Shown: piece after piece, positions 23,996 to 36,115 of the stretch
Layout of the letters: every line of letters begins with the position of its first letter
Position numbering within the stretch: position 1 is the stretch's first letter
Source: Sitta carolinensis
Lineage: Eukaryota > Chordata > Aves > Passeriformes > Sittidae
Direction: 5' to 3'
NCBI GenBank assembly: GCA_032173965.1
Contig: CM063284.1
Location: 118,084,410-118,148,409 of the forward strand
Length of the DNA: 64,000 nucleotides
Notes under the pieces: generated by a model
What the model saw: the letters and a program-made list of their open reading frames with translations, nothing else
Databases searched by the model: none
Told to the model about the DNA's origin: nothing
Program-made: the position numbers and the translations under genes

Positions 23996-24073
23996 TCACA
24001 GAACCACAAAATGGTTGAGGTTGGAAGTGACTCCTGGAAGTCATCTGGTTGAACATCCCCCCTTAACCTTACA
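23996..24073 (-). mobile_element. CR1 LINE 3' end, minus strand
   Basis: The words CACAGAACCACAAAATGG, GGTTGAGGTTGGAAGTGAC and TCATCTGG in this order match the reverse complement of the CR1 3' untranslated end. The fragment is about 78 bases long, beginning at the 3' terminus and truncated after it. Confidence 0.75.
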
Positions 24074-25120
24074 ACAAATTTTAATGATTTTTCATCCATG
24101 TTTATGGAATTTTTCTGATGTACTCCTAGATCCAAATAGAAACTTCATAGGCAAATACTCCTGCCTTATGAACTCTTACCCAGTGGTTCAATGACCCACT
24201 ATTATTCTCTCTTAAAAATAAAATGCTCCATCTTGACCTCTAAAGTCACAGTCAGCTTCTTCCCAGCACAAGGCCTAATTAAAGACACAAGTGATCTGAC
24301 AGAAATTTTGCCAAGGTTTGAGAAAACTGCATCAGGATTTGCCTAGAAAAGGCAATGATTTTATTCAGTGAATTAATTCAAAACAGATTAAACTCTTAGT
24401 TAAAAACAACATGTGTCAGTTCAAAAACATAAAGTTTGGTATTTTATTTACTTTAATTATAAAAACCAAAAAATGTCCTGCTCATGGTTTGGAGTTTTTT
24501 AAAATCTCTCCTTCAAATTCTCCTTGCACTTTGTTGTCATTTTTCTTTTCCTTATAGAAATGTTCCACTCTCTTATTTTAAATATGGAAAGTAATCAATA
24601 ATTCGGATATTATTAACCTGTTTACACCTCCTCAGTCAGTCTGATCTGTGGGAAATTTATGCCATCAAAATCTGTAGTTAGCTGACAATAATTAACTCAC
24701 ATTTCTAGAAGTGTCTAATAAATAAGCAATGTTTTTGCTTTCAGAGTCCAGAAGTAAAAGTGTAGCCAGAGTACTGTTCTTGCAGACTCAGTTCTTCTAA
24801 ACCCAAAACTTGTAGGCATTTCTGGACAGCTAGATTCTGACAGTAAATAAAAGTATGTCACTTACTTCTTCCCAGCAAAGAAACATTTCATCCCAAATCT
24901 CAGCTCTTTTGGGAATGTTGGAATGTTTCTTTTTGTTCCTAGGAAATAAATAAACAAACAAATTTTAAGTGCATATGCATTTCAAAAGCCTTTTTGGTTA
25001 CAAATATGTGATAAACTAAAAGTAAACGTTCCAACATGTGGTTCTGAAAGTATCTGTATCTTTTGAATTTATAGATACTATTCACACTGAAATGAGATCC
25101 TGTGACTCTGCTGGATGAAG
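24074..25120. other. AT-rich unique DNA, no gene seen
   Basis: AT-rich sequence with no open frame of note, no recognised repeat and no structured element that I can see. Confidence 0.6.
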
Positions 25121-25486
25121 GGCCTGTTAAGTCTAGAGAAGACTGAGAGAGGATCTGATCACTGCCTATAAATATTTCAAAGGCAGCTGTGAAGAGGATG
25201 ATACCAGACTCTCTTCAGTGGTGCCAAAGGTCAGGACAAGGAGCAAAGGTGATTACCTAAATTCTTCAAAGTTCCATTTCAATACAAAGAATTTCTTTAC
25301 ACTGAGGGTGGCAGAGCACTGGAACAGGCTGCTCAGGGAGGTTGTGGAGGTGTGGTGGTGTCTCTCCTACTATTCAAATCCTACTTGGAGGCATTCCTGT
25401 GTCACCTGCTCTTGGTGACCCTGCCTTGGTAGGGGCTTGGATGAGATTATCTCCAGAGGTCACTTCCAGCCCTAAAAATTCTGTGA
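25121..25486 (+). mobile_element. CR1 LINE fragment reaching the 3' end, plus strand
   Basis: Landmarks of the CR1 3' region occur in order: GGACAAGGAGCAAAGG, TTTCTTTACACTGAGGGTGG, CACTGGAACAGGCTGC, a CTTGGTGACCCTGCC block and ATCTCCAGAGGTCACTTCC. It ends ATTCTGTGA at 25,486. It is 5'-truncated like nearly all CR1 copies, and its reading frame is broken, so it is not active. The short plus-strand frame inside (25,218-25,418) is a remnant, not a gene. Confidence 0.85.
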
Positions 25487-27889
25487 GATATAGTTTTCAA
25501 AAGGTCTAGAAGTGCCCTGACAACTGGCATTTCACTCTTACATCTATGACACTGAACAGCCAAGTAACCACCTTGAAGGAGCCCAGCATTTTGCAAGAAG
25601 GAGATTCTCTCAGGGGGACTTGAAATTGTAGTTGTGTGTCCTCATCAGCCTCACACAGGCTTAAGAAATGAATAGTAGTCCTGTTCAAACAGAATAGGAA
25701 AATGGTTCAGATCACTGCATAGACACCATGAGAGCTCCTGTGTGCATCTGGTGCTCTGGAGATGTGCAGCTGGTGCAGGGGGTAGGACGAGCAGCAAGCA
25801 GCTGCTCTCCGAGGTATGTTCCCCTCGGGACTGAGCATATCTCTAGTCAGAAATATGTCAGGGAGTTATGCTGGCTGCACCAGAAGTCCCACCCCACTGA
25901 AACAGTCACTGGGGACTGCATGTCAGTGCTGCCAAGGGACTCACACTGTGTAGGGATGGAGAAGACAAGGAGCAGCACTGGATGCCTCTGTATGAGTGCA
26001 GCCCTTTGTTTCAGACTCTTCAGAGCTTAGCCCACCGAGACTACGAGGGACAGAAAGGGGCCAGCCCCTGTCTCCCCCCTCGGCTCTCCCCATTGCCCTC
26101 CTGCTAGTTCCTGGCACAACGGAGCTTTGTGCCTGGCAGCTCAGCCCATTCAGCACAACCCTCTCATTTGAAATGGTGTTCTCACCTGCTGAGAAAAAGC
26201 CCAAGCATGCCAACAGTGAGCCTGGAGTTCACTCCAAAAATCCTGACCAACCAAGAGGGGGAATTTAGGGATCCGTCAAATGAGGGAAATGTGGTGGGCC
26301 TGAGCCTCACCAGCTTCTACTCTGCCCCAGAAACAGGGGTGAAGGGAAGTGCCACCTTCTCCAAATCCTGTCATTTAATAAACCTGTGCTCAGTTTGACT
26401 GTTTGAAAGGAGACCAGATCCCTGCTTTCATCAGAGACCTGTGTAACCTGATGCTTAGGATTGTTTCCACCTATGGTGTTCTCTGAGTTGTCTGGGCTTA
26501 AAATGTTGCACCATGACTTCTCTCAGCTCCTTGCTTTGAGCTGTGTCCCTTTTAAGCCCCTCTCTAAGACTTCTGACTTATCCCACTTACTGCATTTGGA
26601 GTCCAGTGTCTTCCCTACCTGAAGGCTTCTGTCATTTTTAGATACCATACTAGACTTGACCTGCAGACCATGAAATATAAAGCACAATAGGCAGTTTATC
26701 CTTCACCTTAAACAGAAACTTCTTTTACCTACCAAAGGAAACTGGATCTCCTATGGAATTAATGCACCTTTAGATAATTGCAGTTTCCAATTTAGATGTG
26801 CTTAGATTAATGTAACAAAAGGACCTTTCTAAGGCTGTCCTGACTCGTTAGCAGAAAGAATCCTTGTGCAAAGGGAAAATGAAAATCCATGCTGTTGCAT
26901 GTAGTTTTCAGTCACTAACTAACAGAATTGTAATGAGGGTCCCATACCCCAGGTTTCATTAGAAGCAGCCTCCAGTGGTCCCACACATTACATGGATTTA
27001 CTTCACACTCTTCTCTTGTCAAACTCTGGTAAATATGACTATTTATCTTATCCGTTTCACAAAGATTCAAAAGACTTAGAAGATTCAGTCCACAGTTTCC
27101 TTGGCCCTCAGCATGTCTCCCAGATCCCCCTGGTTTTTAAATTGCTTCACCTGTATCCATTGATATATGGGCAAACATATGTCAAGATAAATCTTTCACC
27201 TTACCCTCCACTGACACATCGCAAAGGTAACAGCTGCCACTAGATTTCGATTAACCTTTTTAGATCTTTTACTAACCTATCCCAAATCCAAATCTCCTAC
27301 TGCTGAGTGTAATTTGTTCCACACCAAACAGCAAAAATATATATGTTCTGTTGAAATGTGTCTTACATAAATTAAAAATTAAGAATTTTCAAGTTGATTT
27401 TAAGAACTAGGTGTAAACAAAAAAATGCTGCAGCATCTGTAAGTGCAAAGGGGTCCCACATTTGCATCATTGTCCCCTAAGACCTGTCCCCTGGGTCTCT
27501 TAGGTGCAGCTAGAAAGAAAATATCTTATGCCATATCTTCATATACTAGATTGCTGTCTGGATTTTGCTAGTGAATCCAGTTTTCATTTAAGCTTAGTTG
27601 AGAAGACAGGCATAGATCCATTTTTATGTAAGTCATCCACTTCTGCAGGGATAAAGATCAAAATCCCTAATATCCTTTTTCTAGCCTTCTTTAAACAGAG
27701 ATTTACGCACAGATTTATTTCAATTTCAGTTGATAATGACTTGTAAGAGTCTTGATGTCTTTGGAAAAATCAGCCTTGGCAGTTCTCCATTGACCCCCAT
27801 AGTCAGGAGCACCACATCAGTTTGAAATGGCTTATTTCTGTGCCTGAAAAGAAAATCCAATCTACTTATACATTGGGTCAGTTATTTAA
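25487..27889. other. Unique DNA with a GC-richer section, no gene seen
   Basis: The stretch at about 25,720-26,390 is GC-richer and carries open frames on both strands (25,728-26,030 and 25,996-26,268 on plus, 25,941-26,213 on minus). They overlap and have no recognised motifs. An AATAAA word at 26,378 has no gene to serve. The rest is AT-rich unique sequence. Confidence 0.45.
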
Positions 27890-28720
27890 ATTAAATATTA
27901 TCATGAGTCTTCCTTTTAAGTGTGTTTGGCATGATTTGGGTTTGTTATTTTCACAAGGTATCAGCTAAATATTTTTTGCATTGTTATTTGTATTTAGCAT
28001 AATCTGCCATCAGCACCAGGGGTTAATGGATTTACGTTTTGCATTAGAGGAAACCAGCATGTGGGTTGTATTTCAGCTACAGTAAGTGGTACTATGTTCA
28101 TGAAATGCCAAAACTTTTGTACAGCCTAGAGTTATTTAGAGGAGAAAAAAATCAATACAGCGTAGAAAATAAAAAGAGTAAACATGCAAATTAACTCCTG
28201 GCACATATTTTGTGCTGGGCTGTAATACTCCTTTTAAGATTGCCCCTTTTTAATAGCTTTCGAAAGAATTTCTTGCATAATGGCATTTTAGTCATCATGT
28301 TAATGTCAACAAACAAGGCAGATTAATGCTTATAATCCTGAGCTGTCTCACACTCTGCTTATTAGAACTGTAGGCAGATCTTCATTAGGATGAATGACAT
28401 CTGAATCTATAAGCTCATCACAACAGAGGCACCTTCTTGCTGTGGTGTCACCCTGCAGATGACAATGTCGGCCATTATGAATGACACTCCACAATTCGTT
28501 ACTTCCTGCCTCAAATTGCAGTTAATCTTTCATCCAAACTGTACACATGTGCAGCTTTAAGTGGGCTATCACAGCAAGTACCCAGTAATGCTGCAAGCAC
28601 ATGGAGAATGACAGAAGGTAAATTGCTTGTCAGGAGGTCTGTATTTCAATTCACAGCATATTCCAAACACGTTGTGGTGAAAGCTCTCCACAACAGCTGC
28701 TTTCATTGCTAACTATTTTT
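27890..28720. other. Candidate conserved non-coding block
   Basis: There are no long open frames and no repeat similarity. The block has a dense mix of well-formed transcription-factor-like words: ATTAATG and TAATCC (homeodomain type), CAACAAACAAGG (forkhead type) and CATTATGAATGAC. This texture is typical of conserved enhancers in gene deserts, but conservation cannot be seen from one sequence. Treat it as a suggestion. Confidence 0.25.
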
Positions 28721-30121
28721 GATGTAAATGTCAATAAAGCTCCAGGCCCTTTCATATTTTTGGCCAAGACTGTCCGTCTTTCCCTATGCAGGCTGGCAGG
28801 TTGAGCTCCATTTATCTACTCTTAGGAACATGTCCTATAATAATGATTGTCTCTGGAGACCGTTTAGAGTGATTGAAAGCAGTGATTGGGACAATAGGCT
28901 GCTGAATTTCATTGCTGGATTGGGTTGACAGGTGACTGCTTTTATATCCTCTGGAGGAGAGATGGAAATAATAACACGGTTATGTCTAATCAACAGACAG
29001 GCATCTACCAATTGCAAATCTATACATTCAGTTTACCCTTCTCATCAGAACAACTTAACCACAAATTATTACAGGACTCTCATATTTCTCCAGTGGTCAG
29101 AGGGTTTGCAGAAGAGGGGAAGATGGGGAAGGTACGTGTTGCTTCACTGAAGGTGAGAAGTAGGGAAAGAACACGTCACAGGCCGTATAGTTCTACCAGT
29201 TTCAGCGCCAGCTGCTGCTTTTAGTAGCTGCAGTTAAAATCTTCATTTTGCTTTAATGAAAATCCCTGGGTGTTACAGAAAGAAGGAATTTCATTTTTAA
29301 TCAAAGAGGCCATGAATATTATACATTGCCCATGAATTTTAACACACTCTAACAGTGTTTTTTGGGTTTTTTTGTCTTACATTTAAGCAAAAGTTCTGTA
29401 AACTCATTAAGCTTATTGTGGATATTTTTTCTTTTATGAAGTTGATAATTAACATACCACTGGGTTTTCCAAAGGAGATGGGAAGACGATCAGGTAGAAT
29501 TCTGAAAACAGTATGGCAAACAGTCTAAAATATTTACTCTGCACCAGCATCTGGCTTTTTGGCAGACCCCAAAGACTGTTGTGCTGGCACCTTTGAAATT
29601 CCCTGTGAGTCCATGTAGTTGCCCATGGTTACACAGCAGCTGGGATCAGGTTTCCTCATCTTCCCTGCTACCACATTCCCCCCACCTCCATTTACCTTTG
29701 CTTCTGTAAATCTCATCCACTTCTGTCCATCAGTGGTGCTCACTGCAATGTTGCATCCATTGCCCTCCTAAATTTGCCGACCAGGGGGTAGAGGGTAAGT
29801 AGGAGTTTACCCTTGGCCATTTCCTTTTGTCTAAATCTGCATTGGTGTAGCTTTGTTCACACTTTACACTGATTTTTGCTTACTAGAAACTCTACAATAC
29901 TGAGCAGCTTTCTGTGGCTCTAGGCAATGCTGACACAAGTTGTGAGAATAATATGATTAAAAGCAGCTAACTACACAGCTGTTAAAGTCACAACTCTAAC
30001 AAAAACCTAATCCAAAAAAACTTGATGCCGTACTATCTGAGTTCTAGCCTTCAATTAGGAAAAAACTCAAACGATTGCTTTTTGACTCCTGTAACAGCAG
30101 TTTTATTTTGAATTTTTGGGA
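28721..30121. other. Unique DNA, no gene seen
   Basis: Short overlapping frames on plus at 28,925-29,224 and on minus at 28,835-29,017 and 29,534-29,743 have no recognised domain. No repeat was recognised up to the LTR that begins at 30,122. Confidence 0.5.
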
Positions 30122-31187
30122 TGTATTGGGTTTGCATGACAAAGTTTTGGTAGCAGGGGGCTACGAGGTTGTTTCTGTGAGAAGCTGCTAGAAGCTTCCC
30201 TCATGTCCAGTAGAGCCAATACCAGATGGCTCCAAGATGGACCTGCAGCCAGCCAAGGCTGGTGATGGTGGTAGCACCTCTGGATAACTTGCTTAACAAA
30301 GGGAAAAAGAAAACTGTGGGGTTGGAGCAGCTGGAGAGTAAGGAGTAAGATTGTGAGAGTAACATCTCTGCAGATGCCCAGGTCAGTGAAGAAGGAGAGG
30401 CAGGAGGTGTCCCGGGTGATGGAGCTGAGATTCCCCTGCAGCCTGTGGAGCAGCCCACGGTGAGGCAGGGTGTGCCCACACAACACATGGAGGTCCATGG
30501 GGGAGCAGACATCCACCTACAGCTCATGGAAGACCCCACGATGGGGCAAGTAGATGTACCCAGAGTTGGCTGTGACCCCATGGGAAGCCTGCAGTGGAGC
30601 AGGGTACTGGCAGGACCTGTGGCTCTGTGGAGAAGCAAGCCCACGCTGGAGCAGGTTTGATGGCAGGACTTGTGACCCTGTGAGGACCCACACTGGAGAA
30701 GTTTGGGAAGAGCCTGTGGGAGGGAAGGAAGGACTGATGCTGAGGAAGTACAGAGAGGACTGTCTCCTGTGGGAGTGATGCCGTGCTGGAGCAGGAACAG
30801 AGTGAGGAGGAAGGAGCAGAGACAGTGTGTGATAAACTAACTGCAGCTGCCACTCCCCATCCCCCTGTGTCACTGAGGAGGAGGAGGCAGAGGAATCAGG
30901 AGTGAAGTTAAGCCTGGTAAGAAGGGAGGGGGTGGAGGGAAGGTGTTTGAAGATTTAGCTTTTATTTCTCGTTAGTCAACTCTGATTTGATTAGTAATAA
31001 ATTAAATTAATTTTCTCCAAGTCAAGTCTGTTTTGCCCATGATGATAATTGCTGAGCAATCTCCCTGTCCTTATCTTGACCCACAAACCTTCCAGCTTAC
31101 TTTGTCCCCACTTTCATCCAGCCAAGGAGCAAAATGATTGAGCAGCTTGGTGGGCACCTGATCTCCAGCGAAGGTCAATCCACAACA
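30122..31187 (+). mobile_element. Solo LTR of an avian endogenous retrovirus, plus strand
   Basis: A single LTR of about 1,066 bp from TGTATTGGGTTTGCATGACA to AATCCACAACA. It agrees along its length with a long LTR that I know from many neoavian genomes: the GAAGCTGCTAGAAGCTTCCC word near the start, a GC-rich middle with repeated words such as CCCACGCTGGAGCAGG, an AATAAA signal at 30,996-31,001, then GTCTGTTTTGCCCATGA and TTATCTTGACCCACAAACC. No internal retroviral sequence and no partner LTR adjoin it, so it is a solo LTR left by recombination. I see no clear target-site duplication. The family is probably ERVL-like, but I cannot assign it firmly. Open frames inside it on both strands (for example 30,103-30,516 and 30,201-30,644 on minus) come from the GC-rich middle and are not genes. 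Confidence 0.85.
30430..30800 (+). repeat. Degenerate internal tandem array within the solo LTR
   Basis: Units of roughly 40-60 bp carry the words CCCACG, CTGGAGCAGG and a CTGTGG, CCTGTGGG or CCATGGGA block. They recur about six times at irregular spacing, for example near 30,455, 30,535, 30,590, 30,640, 30,690 and 30,785. Similar arrays are known to vary in copy number between copies of this type of bird LTR. Unit edges are approximate. Confidence 0.6.
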
Positions 31188-31615
31188 GAGGGGAAAATAC
31201 CTATTATGTAACAAGTATTCATAGAAACTTTTATTTCTCCATGGAAAAAAAAAAAGGTCTCATTTGAATAAGTCTCACATTATAGATTCAATGCAAATTT
31301 TCTTTGGAAAGAGATAAATAAGTAATTCTTTCCAATTCTTGTATATAGTTTTTTATATACATTTTTGCTTAAATAAATGTAGCTGATAGGTTGCCAAAGA
31401 AATACAAAATTCTAGTTTAAGGCCCTAAAATAAGCTTGGAATATTCAAAACCTGATTAATATTATAAATACTGGGCCCTTTGTATCAGATCCTGAATGCC
31501 AGCGTACCATTTTGTGCAGGCTTCCAAAACTGGGGATAGAGATACTCGATGTCTTTCAGGCCATGTGAAGAGGCTGGATTGCCAAAGACAGTTATGTTTT
31601 GTTCTTTTTATTGAA
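31188..31615. other. AT-rich spacer between two LTR remnants
   Basis: About 430 bases of AT-rich sequence with an 11-A run near 31,243. No gene or repeat was recognised. Confidence 0.6.
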
Positions 31616-31708
31616 TGTTCTGGTTTTGTCCGGGATAGAGTTCCTTTTCTTAGCATCTGGCACAGTGCTGTGTATTTGGATTTAGTATGAGCATATTTGT
31701 TAACAAAG
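31616..31708 (+). mobile_element. 5' stub of a second ERV LTR family, plus strand
   Basis: It starts TGTTCTGGTTTTGTCCGGGA and continues through AGAGTT, CACAGTGCTGTGT and TTGGATTTAGTATGAG. These are the first 80 or so bases of another LTR type common in birds, different from the solo LTR at 30.1 kb. Similarity stops after about 93 bases, so the rest was lost or is too diverged to see. A short frame that crosses it is not a gene. Confidence 0.65.
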
Positions 31709-34700
31709 GAAACAAATTGCCTCAGATTTTGGTAAATATATGTAAAGAGGCTATTGCAAATTTCTTTCAACATATTAGTTAAACAAGGAGACTATAAAGA
31801 TCAAAAGTAAATTCCAAAGCAAATAAATAGATTGTGCAAGAAGATAGGATACATGAAACAAATCACCCATGCTTTGTTTACATACCAGTTTGGCTCTCTT
31901 TGCAATGGGAGGTTAACAGTTGGGTTGAGAGAGTCTAGCAAGAGGAGACCATTGCACATCTGATAATGTAGCTGTCATTCATGCTCTGTGTTTTTCCTCA
32001 TCCTTACCCCAAAGAAAAGTGTGTGTGAATAGAGACCTTAAATCATGTTGTCTTTTCTTTTATTTTTCCAAAAAGAAAACTGGATGGAAGATTGATTGCA
32101 TTGTCAAGAAATGCACTAAAAGCCACCAAATCCATAATATTTAGAAGACAGGAAGTTTTCTGCATGCAGTAACATCTACAAAGACATAAAAATAGAAAGT
32201 TACTGAGTTTCACTACCTCACTACTGAGGCAAAAGCATTACAGTGAAAATACAGAACCCTGGTCTAATTTATTGCTTAAAAAATTAGTTTAGATTTATTC
32301 ACAGAAGTATGGAAATACATAATCTTTCTATCAGCTAGGACCAGATTGCCCTAGAAGGACACTCAGAAGGAAGGAAAAGCAGGGAAATGGATATCAAGTT
32401 ATTTAAACAGGGAATGTAAAGTAATTCTGGTCATTTGTAGAAGTGTGATTTTTTTTTTCTTCAGTAATAGTTTTTAGAAAAATGTTTTCCAACCATTTGC
32501 AGTAATTGTTCTCAAACTATTTTTGTGGGCAAACTACCAAAGGAATACGGCCAGCTGAGGAAATTGCTTATTACTTTGGAAACAACTTAAAAGTGAAGAA
32601 GTTGTTTTGCATTTTATGTAATATAAATTACTGTCAAATGTCTTTTGCAACCAGCATTCACCTTTGATGCTCTCTGCTTATGCAGAGAGGTATACAAACT
32701 CTTTGACATATGGTCCCATGTACATTAAAGAACTTAGGTTTGTTAAGATCTTGTGCAAATGTTTAGTAGATTTTCCCTTCTTCAACATTGCTGTGGGTTA
32801 GATAAGCCCTCTCTTGAACTCTGTGCAGAACTCATTCAGTGAAGGCTTATGTTAAAATCATTATCTCAGAGTAAATGTCTGCCAGGACTAGATAATATCT
32901 GTGATATCTCATGGAGGGGTCCACGGGGTGGAATATGTTAGATAAAGTATCTGTGCATCTCCATACCTCTGGTAAAAAGAACTTGGTATCTGTTGAAGAT
33001 TTGAAATATCAGTGTTTGTAAAAGTCCAATCTATTGCCCTCCTCATCAGAGGAGATTTGATCTGGTATTTCAATTGTTAACGGGCATTCTCCTTTAATAG
33101 TTACAGGTTGTCAAATTTTTTTTAAGAATGTCATCAAATTTTAATTTAATTTATCCCATGTAGCTTTTGGTACCTCACTGAGGTGAGCTAGGCTCAGTGG
33201 AAGGGAAGAGAGACATAGCTGAGGGGCGTGAATCTTAATGCACCAGCACAACACTCAATCAACCTAAGTTGCAGGGCACCTAGGTTGCTAATTGAGTCAC
33301 TTCAATTACACATCCAAACTTAAACAGGATGAATTGGCCTCACTAAGGTACGAGTCAATGTAGATATAAACACACTTCACAACACCCTGGCATACTGGGG
33401 TGTCACAGGCTAAGCTGATGTGAGACGTTGTCAGCCCTGAAGAGAGGGAGTTTGATAAGTATTCCATACTCTGTGAAGCACTGTGTGAAACAGCAGCCTG
33501 ATGTACCATGCCAGATCTACTGTTTTCTATTAAAAACATTTCTCTGAGGAAGACAAATATTTGTGGCCTTTCCAGGTATGGAACCCACCTGAATAATAGC
33601 TAATTAATACAAAATGATTGACTTAAATTTCTTCTGTGTATTTTCATACTTCACCATAGTCCACAATGAAAAAGTTCAGTTAAAATATCCTTGTGTGAAA
33701 TAAACTCTGGCTTATTAAAATATTCAGTAAGCCAAAGAATGCTTTATCAGACCAACTTGTAAGTCTGATAATAGTCTGTGTCACATAAGCAATGCTGTAG
33801 CTGCACTGTGGTACAGAAAGAGCATTTGGCTTTTGTTGAGTGTATTTAGCTCCAATATTAGATGAATAATTAATCTAAACTTCTCTTAAAGAGAGATGGA
33901 AGGAATAGCCTGGAAAATGTAGCAAGCAGTAAAGCAAAATTTTGATATATGAGGATATGAAAAAGTCTGTTAGGCAAAGTGTGTAATAAGGACCTTTTAT
34001 TTTGAGTAAAGTGACTTTTTATTGTCTTTAATTTTGTCATTTAATTGCTCACAATGGAGGAGTTAATGTTCAAGAGTGGAGTTCCAATTAGCTCACATGA
34101 AAAAGTCAGAAGGAGAGTTTGTCTCCAGAAGGGTGTATCACTGTCCTGCAGTTCCTGCAATACAGTGCTGTGTCAGACGTGTGTCTCCTGAAATCTCAAA
34201 TCAGCTTACTGAAAACACATCTACCATGGCCTTACAACAAATCATCGAGGAGGCAAATTTATGCAGAAGTGACTGACTGTTACACAATTAAATGTGATGG
34301 CATGAGGTATCAGAGTAACATGGAAAATTTGTCCATTGCTGTACATTTTGTAAGGGATGATTCATCCCTGAAAATATCTCAGAGAAGAGGTGCAACTCAA
34401 TCATCTTCATGCCAACTGCACCTCTGACATGATTATTGCTCCTTTGAAAGCAGATGAGTTCTTTTCTAGTGGCATCATTAATTTGTGCTATTATAAGGCC
34501 AGTCTGAAATTTATGAAGACGAGTTGGCATATAAATACACGTCCAGAAGGAATGTGAAAAGGAAATACATTGAAGTATGCATGATTTCAGGCATCTATTT
34601 CATTGAGTAGGGCACGTCTTGAAAAGAACATTTATGAAAATGTTCCAAATGGTTATTGCTGGGGCAATGGTGGCTTGGGGTTTTTTTCAGTTTTTGAATT

Positions 34701-35810
34701 TTTTTTTGGTTGCTGTCATTAGCATGATGATAAGGAAAAAAATGAAGAAATGTGAAAGGAGAAGCACAAAACTGACAGCTTATCTTTTCTAATATTGACA
34801 CATATATTTGCTATTCTAATATTCTATGATATATTGATACAATGGGAATTTTAATTGGTTCATCCACACACATGGAGTAGGTGGATTTGAATAGCCTTTA
34901 TTGGAACAGAACATCGTATAAAAACATTATAAAGTCTGTTTTCACAACCAGGCAATGTTTTGACTTTGTAAAGTCTGCAACTGGACTACAGTTTTTGACT
35001 CCAGCATAAATCTGTGCTGGAAATATGCTGGAAAATCCAAACAAACTGCTTCAACTGCTTTGATTGCAACATCCTAATGAAGTTTTCCTGCTTTGCTGGT
35101 TAGAGCCTTTTTAAGATTATACAGTCAGAGCCTGAAAATAGTAGAAATATCATCAGATAGAAAACTTTAAGTTGCTAGTGTTTTTTATAAACATCTTATT
35201 AAATGTTTTATAAACAGGTCTCAGACTCCCATGATCCACTCACAGAAAATCTGAGAGAGATAAAAGTCACCCTGTGTGAAGCATCAGGAAAAAATGTAAA
35301 CCCCAGAGAAATTCTAGTTAGATTCTGAAGTTCACAGTGTCTCAGGTGGACCCTCTGTATGAAGCTGAATCACAATCTGAAAAAAAACCAAAAAAGCTCT
35401 TCTGCATACATAGCACAGTAATTGACATTATTTATTTGTCAGTCCTTGCGAGGGCTTTTGTTTTCGAGAAAGGTACTGAGCTGCAATTAGAATCAGTGAG
35501 AGAAAAAGGACAGAATAGGCATAAATGATGTTTCAGGCACACTCTTTTAGTGTGTCACACATAAGAAAAGGTAAGATACACGTTTTGCATCCTGCTGGAG
35601 TACTGATCAACCTTTTGAATCTTGAATGCTGTGGGCATCACAATAAAGCATTTCAGTCATTTTAGACTAGCAAAGCTTCTGGCACAGGTGAGAAAGACCA
35701 GGCAACATCTGCTGCAAAGATAAGGTAGAATGTGTTCCCCACAAAAGAGTGTAAAAGTTAAAAAGCCACAAAGGAGAAGTGTAGCTACCTCCTTGCTAGC
35801 CTATGGGTGT
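31709..35810. other. AT-rich unique DNA, no gene seen
   Basis: About 4.1 kb of AT-rich sequence with scattered short T runs. Open frames at 33,306-33,539 (minus) and 34,076-34,530 (both strands) are short and have no recognised domain. A small palindrome, CTCACTGAGGTGAG, lies near 33,175-33,187. Confidence 0.5.
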
Positions 35811-36115
35811 GGATGAATCAAGCGAACACACGGCGGGAAGCTGGCTCCTGATTTTCCCAGGGCACAGGGTTGTGTTTCTTAGCATTTCCTCCTCACTTCT
35901 GAGCAGGCACCAAGTCTGGGCTCTCTAGCTGCCTGCCAGCAGGACGGTACCCGGGGCTGGGGAGGAGGCTGCGGAGGGACACGAGGAGCCCTTGGCTGGG
36001 ACGGTGGCGTGGGACTGTCAGAAGTGAGCAGGCGGCACCGCAGACAATTGCGAGCAGGGGGGGAGTGCAACGCTTCTCTCGTGGCTCCCTTTGATGCCTG
36101 GATCAGATCGTCTTT
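35811..36115. promoter_or_regulatory. CpG-rich islet, possible promoter
   Basis: I count about 15 CpG in 300 bases, with runs such as GGCGGCACCGC and GTACCCGGGG, inside CpG-poor surroundings. It adjoins frames open on both strands: minus 35,879-36,250 (123 codons) and plus 36,028-36,288 with an ATG at 36,094. None has a recognised domain. The base composition fits a small CpG island or first exon. The alternatives are an unrecognised GC-rich repeat or chance. No TATA box is evident. Confidence 0.3.

Noticed and set aside
23670..24056. 128-codon minus-strand frame
   Set aside because: It starts within a CR1 stub and has no recognised domain.
30103..30873. Several frames of 71 to 147 codons on both strands
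   Set aside because: All lie in the GC-rich, stop-poor middle of the solo LTR and overlap one another; none is a retroviral protein.
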